The notes beneath the pieces are model-generated. The model did no database searches, was not told where the DNA came from, and was given only the letters and a program-made list of their open reading frames with translations. Below are positions 24,110 to 29,310 of a stretch of 38,285 nucleotides of DNA, one piece after another; within the stretch, counting starts at the first letter, position 1, and each line of letters opens with the position of its first letter. Made by a program: the position numbers and the translations under genes. This stretch comes from a virus: IMG/VR virus record IMGVR_UViG_3300031715_000015, positions 1 to 38,285 of that record, one strand, 5' to 3'.

Positions 24110-24488
24110 CGGGGTCTATCCATATATTGCTGTCAATAACAGGGGACTTTTTTCGATCATCGGTTCCGAGGTGACGAAGGAAGAACGTCAGCATCGTCAA
24201 ACAATGCCATGCGGCACAGGCAAGATGATGGCAATTCGTACCTTTAGGTCCAGTGTCATAATCATATCCTAATGAGAATTTCGCAAGATGTCGGAAGGCT
24301 GCACCGAGAGAAAGACTCCAGCTATATCCTCGAAGCCAATTCCATTCGTCATACCCCTTTTTTGCAGGGCCGGCTCCGTACACACGCGCCACTTCCTCCA
24401 TGGCGTCCCAGGGTATTAGCTCGAAGCGCTCGGGTTTCACTCCCTTTTGCCCCCCCGTTTGAGGGTCTGTATGCCTTACTTCAGACAT
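24099..24488 (-). CDS. dATP/dGTP diphosphohydrolase-type protein (DUF5664-like)
   Basis: A 129-residue protein with the pattern TGGQKGVKPERFELIPWDAM, EEVARVYGAGPAKKGYDEWN, WLRGYSWSLSLGAAFRHLAK and HHLACAAWHCLTMLTFFLRH. This is the layout of the DUF5664 family, whose members are annotated as dATP/dGTP diphosphohydrolases and are frequent in phages. The Glu, His and Asp residues would bind metal and the nucleotide phosphates. It follows a nucleoside deoxyribosyltransferase-like gene, so the two form a nucleotide-pool module near the DNA polymerase. Confidence 0.78.
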   Translation of the reverse strand: MSEVRHTDPQTGGQKGVKPERFELIPWDAMEEVARVYGAGPAKKGYDEWNWLRGYSWSLSLGAAFRHLAKFSLGYDYDTGPKGTNCHHLACAAWHCLTMLTFFLRHLGTDDRKKSPVIDSNIWIDPDED

Positions 24489-24913
24489 GACAATCTTCCT
24501 TGCCTGGCGTTACGATCCTCTCGCCAGATACGCTCTAGCGCTTCCTCGTGAAAGTCGTAGCAAGAGTCTGTCAATGACGTGAATATGCTGCACCTATAGT
24601 CGCCAGAGGCGAAGATGCGAAGGCCTGTGTCTAGCGCATATCCTAGCTCTACCCAACAGCCATACGACACCATGTCAAACGGAGGAATGATCAGCCAAAG
24701 AATATCCGCTTCAGCGATGGCCTTCAGATCCTTTTTTGCAAAATGCCGCCTCTGAGGATCCGCCAATCCTGCGTTGCCACCTCCTTGCTCTATGACGTCT
24801 TTCGTCCAATCGAGCGTCACGTCGATCCCATAACCCTTCAGTCTCTCTATATACTCGGAGACTACTTCTGCCTCTGCAGATGCTCCTGCCACGTACACTT
24901 TCAATCCGCTCAT
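24476..24913 (-). CDS. Nucleoside 2-deoxyribosyltransferase-like protein
   Basis: A 145-residue Rossmann-like protein starting MSGLKVYVAGASAEAEVVSE. It has YIERLKGYGIDVTLDWTKD, then AIAEADILWLIIPP and CWVELGYALDTGLRI, the usual order in nucleoside 2-deoxyribosyltransferases and related DUF4406-type proteins. The Asp in EADILW and Glu in WVELGYA correspond to the substrate-binding and nucleophile positions. It would swap bases on deoxynucleosides or hydrolyse nucleotides. Its ATG overlaps the stop of the upstream sigma gene. Confidence 0.75.
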   Translation of the reverse strand: MSGLKVYVAGASAEAEVVSEYIERLKGYGIDVTLDWTKDVIEQGGGNAGLADPQRRHFAKKDLKAIAEADILWLIIPPFDMVSYGCWVELGYALDTGLRIFASGDYRCSIFTSLTDSCYDFHEEALERIWREDRNARQGRLSCLK

Positions 24914-25479
24914 AGCTTCACCCTCTTTCGGAGCATTGCTAAAGCCTGCTCTTCTATTTGCCTCATCCTCTCTCTTGTTCGTCCGAAACGATCGCCTATT
25001 TGCTGTAACGTCATGCCGTCCCGATATCTAAGATGAATGACCTCTCTATATGGCTCTTTCAGCTTATCCACGTGCGCCCAAATCAGACGAGAAATTTCCG
25101 CCTCTTCGATCTGCTCTTCAGAACTAGGAGTGCCGTCCCCGCAGCGATCATGCAGAGTTGAAAACTCATCGATGGGGGCATCCAAGCTCGCGACGACGGT
25201 TCCCGGACACTCTACAGGTTTCGTTACTCCAGATCGCACGTGGTGAGGGATATGAATTATCCTAGTACAGTCTCGTAAATACCGAGCTATATACGTCCGT
25301 ATCTTACAGCACGCCAAGGTAGAGAAACAACCTCGAGACGGGTCGTAGGATTCTGCCGCCTTGATTAGACCAAACACACCTGCCTGAACTAGGTCATCAA
25401 AGCTCTCGTTTCGGCGATTGAAGCGCTTAGCGACGTGGTACACCAGGCCTATATGATCGGCTGCATTCACGGCGTCCAC
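24910..25479 (-). CDS. Sigma-70 family RNA polymerase sigma factor
   Basis: Region 2 is clear (HIGLVYHVAKRFNRRNESFD, DLVQAGVFGLIKAAESYDPS, FSTLACCKIRTYIARYLRD). Region 4 has a good helix-turn-helix (LKEPYREVIHLRYRDGMTLQ, QIGDRFGRTRERMRQIEEQA). A region-3-like linker begins IIHIPHHVR. The gene is a group 3-type factor of about 189 residues that would recruit RNA polymerase to phage promoters. I prefer the GTG at 25479, with AAGAGG eight bases upstream, to the GTG at 25530 deep inside the polymerase gene; a GTG at 25470 (GTGA overlap) is also possible. Confidence 0.9.
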   Translation of the reverse strand: MDAVNAADHIGLVYHVAKRFNRRNESFDDLVQAGVFGLIKAAESYDPSRGCFSTLACCKIRTYIARYLRDCTRIIHIPHHVRSGVTKPVECPGTVVASLDAPIDEFSTLHDRCGDGTPSSEEQIEEAEISRLIWAHVDKLKEPYREVIHLRYRDGMTLQQIGDRFGRTRERMRQIEEQALAMLRKRVKL

Positions 25480-27563
25480 GGTACTAACCTCTTGTTCACA
25501 TCCCACCGTTGTTCTGCTTTCTTGGACCACACTCGCATTAGTGTGGGCTCCATATTTGACAGTCTTATAGGAACAGTTTTCAAGTATTCGTTGGCTCCAT
25601 CAACCATGAGACGAGCTAACTCTAAAGCGACGTCATGCGCCTTACTGTCGTCATTACATTCAACGATGATTTCGTCGTGAACGAACGCGACAGTTCGTGT
25701 GCCATAGAGAGGAGAACCAGGTTCGCAATATTGCGCCTCTGCGACGAGGCACAATGCTCGCTTCGCGCAATCCGCGCCCAGCGCCTGAAAGCCGTTGTTA
25801 CACGCCGCGCAATAGGTGGCGCCACCTCGGTGGCGTTCCGTAAACAGCGTCTCGATCGACGCGCGCTCACAATCGTCGCCGAACAGTTGATTGACGCGAG
25901 CGAAATACTCTCGCATCTCCGGCCATGTCGCCAGCCATTGCTCTTTAAGTGTTCGGGCCTGCTCTTGAGTCAAGGTAACGCCGTACGTCTTACGCGCAAA
26001 TAGAATGAGGCTCGCGGGACCTAGGCCTCCAGGGAAGCCAAAGTTAGCTACCTTTGACGTCTGTCGAGCATTCTGTACGTCTTCGCGCTTCTTGTGAGCT
26101 TTCGCCGTCGCTAAATCGATACCCAAAATCGTTGCGGCCATGGCGAGGTGAGGATCTAGACCTGCGTTCAATGCCTCTCCTAGCTTCGAGTGACCCAACC
26201 ATGAGAAACAACATTGAGCTAGGGTGTAAAGTTCGAGCTGAGGATAGTCTGCCTGCGCGAATACCATTCCGTCCCTAGGTACGAAAGCTTCCCTGATCCC
26301 AGGCAGTCGCCTCAGGTTCTGAATGTTTGGCTTGGAACTCGTCGTTCTGCCTGTTTCTGCTATATCGTATCGCGTGTGAACAGGATACGTTGTTCCCTGT
26401 TTCAGCATTTCGACGTCCGTCGACAAAACCTTCTTCAGGGTAGAGAATTCCGAGTACTGTCCAAGTAGCTGCCCTTCTTCTCCCTCAAGCAGACATATCT
26501 CGCCGCTATCTACCGCCGTAATGCCCATCCCACATACAGCACCACACGCATCTGAGTCTAGGCATACGTGCTCTTCGCACGCTTCTCCTATGGTATCAGC
26601 GCAAACTACACCGTGCTTGTCAGGCTTTGTATGGCCCTCCGTTCGGCGTATAGGGATGGCATTAGCTCGGCATACGCTCGCCATAAGGCGTTTTGCAGCC
26701 TTCGTATCCCGTGTGCCGTCTTCGCGAACTAGGTTTGCTTTGACGAGATCTTGCTCTATCTCTGCGAGGGCTTTCTCCGTTTCGACGGAAAGCGACTCTA
26801 CGCCTCCCGGATTAGTTCGAAGCCCCCAGGCGCTGGAGAGGTAGAGTGCAAACTCTGCAAATGATTGTCTATACTGGTCTCTGAGATAGTCCGCATGCTT
26901 CTCTTGCGCGAGATATACCTCTAGGGTTGCGGTCGCGTCGTCAAGGGGGTACTTAATCGCGCCTTCCGGCTCATCTGCGAGAATCGCATTCAGATTCCTC
27001 ACTTCATCATAGTGCGCATCCTTCTTGTCAACTGGATCGGGGGGTAACTCAGCCCGGCGAATGCGAGCCTTCTCTTGAATCTCTGCCGCTCTTTCGGGCC
27101 ACTTGGCTATAGGCACGTCTATGAAGTTTGCGTACTCCAGGCGCCAGCCGTCTTTTTGCATGGCGATACCTCGAAGACGGCGGGACAAAGCATCTAGGCT
27201 ATATTCATGTGTAATCCATCGCCCCTTTTCTCCGAGACGCCCGCGGAAGACTCCTCCAGCGATATCTAACAGTTGCTGTCGCTTTTTAGTACAAGTGATC
27301 CGACTTTCCCGATAGGCGCGAAACACCAGTGGAGTCAACCGTGGGAACTGAGCACATATGACGGCCGTGTCATAGGTAGTATAGTGGCCGACTAGTAATG
27401 TGTTCTGATCCTCTAACCAGCCTCTAATCCTAGGTTCCGCGTCCTTCACGTGGTCAATTCGAGGCTCCATCCCCGTTCGTTGCCACGTGAGACAGACCAT
27501 CGGCGGGGCTTGAAGCGCCGGGCGAATGAGCGCCGTTTCGGTATCGAAGGCTACGACGTTCAT
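25467..27563 (-). CDS. polA: Family A DNA polymerase (Pol I type) with 3'-5' exonuclease domain
   Basis: A 698-residue protein. The N-terminal exonuclease domain shows AFDTETALI (residue 5), VGHYTTYDTAVI and YPLDDATATLEVYLAQ. The polymerase domain carries motif A (FAQADYPQLELYTLAQ, about 438), motif B (RQTSKVANFGFPGGLG, about 500) and motif C (VAFVHDEIIVE, about 625), plus TGRTTSSKPNIQNL. Catalytic Asp residues are present in A and C, and in the exonuclease. There is no 5'-3' nuclease domain, as usual in phage replicases. Motif A has Tyr-Pro-Gln-Leu-Glu where Tyr-Ser-Gln-Ile-Glu is commoner. It is the main replicative polymerase of the phage. Confidence 0.95.
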   Translation of the reverse strand: MNVVAFDTETALIRPALQAPPMVCLTWQRTGMEPRIDHVKDAEPRIRGWLEDQNTLLVGHYTTYDTAVICAQFPRLTPLVFRAYRESRITCTKKRQQLLDIAGGVFRGRLGEKGRWITHEYSLDALSRRLRGIAMQKDGWRLEYANFIDVPIAKWPERAAEIQEKARIRRAELPPDPVDKKDAHYDEVRNLNAILADEPEGAIKYPLDDATATLEVYLAQEKHADYLRDQYRQSFAEFALYLSSAWGLRTNPGGVESLSVETEKALAEIEQDLVKANLVREDGTRDTKAAKRLMASVCRANAIPIRRTEGHTKPDKHGVVCADTIGEACEEHVCLDSDACGAVCGMGITAVDSGEICLLEGEEGQLLGQYSEFSTLKKVLSTDVEMLKQGTTYPVHTRYDIAETGRTTSSKPNIQNLRRLPGIREAFVPRDGMVFAQADYPQLELYTLAQCCFSWLGHSKLGEALNAGLDPHLAMAATILGIDLATAKAHKKREDVQNARQTSKVANFGFPGGLGPASLILFARKTYGVTLTQEQARTLKEQWLATWPEMREYFARVNQLFGDDCERASIETLFTERHRGGATYCAACNNGFQALGADCAKRALCLVAEAQYCEPGSPLYGTRTVAFVHDEIIVECNDDSKAHDVALELARLMVDGANEYLKTVPIRLSNMEPTLMRVWSKKAEQRWDVNKRLVPWTP

Positions 27564-27724
27564 TTTGCCTTCTCTATAGACAGATCATCGGGCCCACATT
27601 GAAAGTGTTGCATTGCAAGCTCTCTAGCCTCGATCCAGAGCCTTGCGATTATGAGCTTGCGTTTGTTCTTATGCCGTGCGACCCACGCAACCGGATAGGC
27701 GGGCACGTTCCCGGGAACATTCAT
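27560..27724 (-). CDS. Small basic protein of 54 residues upstream of the polymerase
   Basis: The gene has ATGA overlaps at both ends, with the Cys-rich gene upstream and the polymerase start downstream. The product starts MNVPGNVPAYPVAWVARHKN, continues with KRKLIIARLWIEARELAMQH and ends DDLSIEKAK. I recall similar short proteins in phage replication modules, but no function is known to me. Coupling to the polymerase suggests a replication role. Confidence 0.58.
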   Translation of the reverse strand: MNVPGNVPAYPVAWVARHKNKRKLIIARLWIEARELAMQHFQCGPDDLSIEKAK

Positions 27725-28005
27725 GGCCAGAACTCCCCTAGGTACGGGAGCGTAGGAGTATGATGCTCGTCATCGTCGGGGTGATAGGTTTCCGCCTTAG
27801 AGAAGGCTACGCATTGACGGCATCGGCACCACGATACGTGGTTCGGGCGAGACGGTCGCTCGGCCGATTGGGCCTCATTTCTATCTACGTATTTGCGGCA
27901 ATGACAGTGCATCGCTAGGCAAACGCCAGCGCGCGGCGGCTGATAGTCAGCATCGACGTAGTGAGATAATCGATCGTGGCCGCAGTGACAGACTTCTTTG
28001 AGCAT
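27721..28005 (-). CDS. Cys/His-rich probable zinc-binding protein
   Basis: I choose the ATG at 28005, preceded by GAGGGA and located after the upstream stop. The 94 residues hold two clusters: CHCGHDRLSHYVD with CLAMHCHCRKYVD, and WCRCRQCVAF. These resemble zinc-ribbon or treble-clef fingers, so DNA or protein binding is likely. It ends His/Asp-rich and then PTLPYLGEFWP. No specific family is recognised. It is co-translated with the next gene (ATGA). Confidence 0.62.
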   Translation of the reverse strand: MLKEVCHCGHDRLSHYVDADYQPPRAGVCLAMHCHCRKYVDRNEAQSAERPSRPNHVSWCRCRQCVAFSKAETYHPDDDEHHTPTLPYLGEFWP

Positions 28006-28024
28006 GGAGGTTCCCTCTAGCCTT

Positions 28025-28285
28025 TCATCCCATCGGTCCGTGCCCGGGGCGGCACTTGGATAGGTCCTCACAACTCACCACTTCGCACCAAAGCTCAAAT
28101 CCATATCGATTCTTCTTCATCGGCAGCAAGCTAATCATGTAATCCTTCACCAATTCATTGAAAGCGAGCCTATAATCAAACCCCGTCTCATTAGCCTTTG
28201 CTTGCGCCTCTGCCCTTCGTTGGACATACGTCGCATTCGCCTCTGGCGTCTCGGACCACGCAATCTTATTAGCGCGTCTGGCCAT
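28025..28285 (-). CDS. Small hypothetical protein, 86 residues
   Basis: An 86-residue protein with AAGGA upstream of its ATG. It starts MARRANKIAWSETPEANATY, contains a helical, charged middle (QRRAEAQAKANETGFDYRLA) and ends with two Cys (CEVVSCEDLSKC). It has no recognised domain. It is the first gene after a 77-base gap containing an inverted repeat, and may therefore have its own control. Confidence 0.6.
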   Translation of the reverse strand: MARRANKIAWSETPEANATYVQRRAEAQAKANETGFDYRLAFNELVKDYMISLLPMKKNRYGFELWCEVVSCEDLSKCRPGHGPMG

Positions 28286-28306
28286 CGTCTTTTCCTTCTT
28301 GAATGT

Positions 28307-28351
28307 GCTCTCACAGGAGGCGAGGGAGAATGCCCGGCCTACTGTGAGAGC
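28307..28351. promoter_or_regulatory. Inverted repeat in an early-operon gap
   Basis: Perfect 10-base arms, GCTCTCACAG (28307-28316) and CTGTGAGAGC (28342-28351), are separated by 25 bases. They fill most of the gap upstream of the gene that starts at 28285. No T-run follows. It could be an operator, an RNA hairpin or a processing site. Confidence 0.5.
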
Positions 28352-28362
28352 GGAGGTAATTC

Positions 28363-28650
28363 TCAGTTTGCGTTTGGGTTGTCTTCTTGCTTAGGTGTTA
28401 GCCATTTTCCGGGATTTGATTCAAAGGCGGAATGTAAAAGCATCTTCGCGATTGAGACGGCGTCATTAGACGTAAACGTAAGGGATAGCTGTCGTTTCGT
28501 TAGATACAATCTGACTTGATCATACTGCGGTACGAACACTTCGCACCGCTCGCCACTGAGGTCTCGCGTCCGGTAGCACCATACACGCATGAGCCATGCG
28601 CCCGCGGCTGCTGTTACCAGGGTCTTCAATACTGTCGCTACCCATATCAT
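28363..28650 (-). CDS. Small protein with N-terminal membrane segment
   Basis: The ATG at 28650 overlaps the upstream stop (ATGA), giving 95 residues. Residues 1-22 (MIWVATVLKTLVTAAAGAWL) are hydrophobic and would anchor the protein or act as a signal. The rest is soluble (VFVPQYDQVRLYLTKRQLSL, TFTSNDAVSIAKMLLHSAFE). No family is recognised. It ends the group that starts with the single-strand-binding-type gene. Confidence 0.6.
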   Translation of the reverse strand: MIWVATVLKTLVTAAAGAWLMRVWCYRTRDLSGERCEVFVPQYDQVRLYLTKRQLSLTFTSNDAVSIAKMLLHSAFESNPGKWLTPKQEDNPNAN

Positions 28651-29156
28651 TGGGCTACCGGCTCCCACTTCATATTTGTTATGTCCTGGCCATTGCTAGT
28701 CTTGCCAGCCATGGCCTCTGTTCGGACCTTGCGTCCGCGCATGAAATTCTCTGGCAACCCGATTCGTTCCCGTTCCGAGTCGTCTCGGAGCGCTGCGTAT
28801 ATGTCCCCCGCCGCTTCCTGCGCGGCAGCCGGCGCGCGGTCCGGGTCTGCTCCTACGAGAGCTAGAACCATCATCTTGAAACGGGACAACCAGCCCTTGT
28901 TAGCGAAAGAAAAAACAGACGAAACGGTACTACCTACTTCGAATGCAGGGTTTGAACTCTCAAGGATCTTGAATTCGCAAATGATAGATTCTTTCGCAGC
29001 ACCGTCTATGAGAGTTCGCTTGTAGAACAACTTATCTACCTCGAGAAGGTAGCGCCCTGGTTCGAAATAACGACCTTTGCCAAAGACTTGAGCGGAGCGA
29101 AATGCATTACGGTATTCGGTCGCCTGCTGGGATGCTTGAATTGCTTGTGTAGACAT
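28647..29156 (-). CDS. DUF669-like, probable single-stranded-DNA-binding-type protein
   Basis: I choose the ATG at 29156 (MSTQAIQASQQ), giving 169 residues. The core, YFEPGRYLLEVDKLFYKRTL, then SIICEFKILESSNPAFEVGS, VSSVFSFANKGWLSRFKMM and NFMRGRKVRTEAMAGKTSNG, fits an OB-fold protein of the phage DUF669 or SSB-like class. These proteins coat single-stranded DNA during replication or recombination. Placement next to the helicase and polymerase genes agrees. The family call rests on pattern and context rather than a search. Confidence 0.65.
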   Translation of the reverse strand: MSTQAIQASQQATEYRNAFRSAQVFGKGRYFEPGRYLLEVDKLFYKRTLIDGAAKESIICEFKILESSNPAFEVGSTVSSVFSFANKGWLSRFKMMVLALVGADPDRAPAAAQEAAGDIYAALRDDSERERIGLPENFMRGRKVRTEAMAGKTSNGQDITNMKWEPVAQ

Positions 29157-29182
29157 GGAGCTTTCTCTGGTTGAGGGTAGAG

Positions 29183-29279
29183 GACGGCGCCTCAATCAGC
29201 CCTAGAGAGCCTGCATACCGGCCGGTAAAGCAGGGTCACTCGCCAAGCCTTACTTTCTAGGGCTGATTGAGATGCCGTC
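29183..29279. promoter_or_regulatory. Long inverted repeat enclosing a 12-base palindrome
   Basis: Arms of 23 bases, 29183-29205 and 29257-29279 (core CTCAATCAGCCCTAG), match with two mismatches and enclose 51 bases. Within these lies the perfect palindrome TACCGGCCGGTA (29216-29227). It fills the 154-base gap between the helicase gene and the SSB-like gene. There is no T-run. It is a candidate operator, a structured RNA leader or a secondary replication site. Confidence 0.6.
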
Positions 29280-29310
29280 TACAGTAGAGATATAGCCCCC
29301 GCGATCCTTC

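Noticed and set aside
22064-29299. Shared 14-mer GGGGCTATATCTCT (- strand) near 22070 and 29290 as a phage promoter
   Set aside because: Several 14-base matches are expected by chance in a window of this size, and only two copies exist, one deep in a gene's 3' end.
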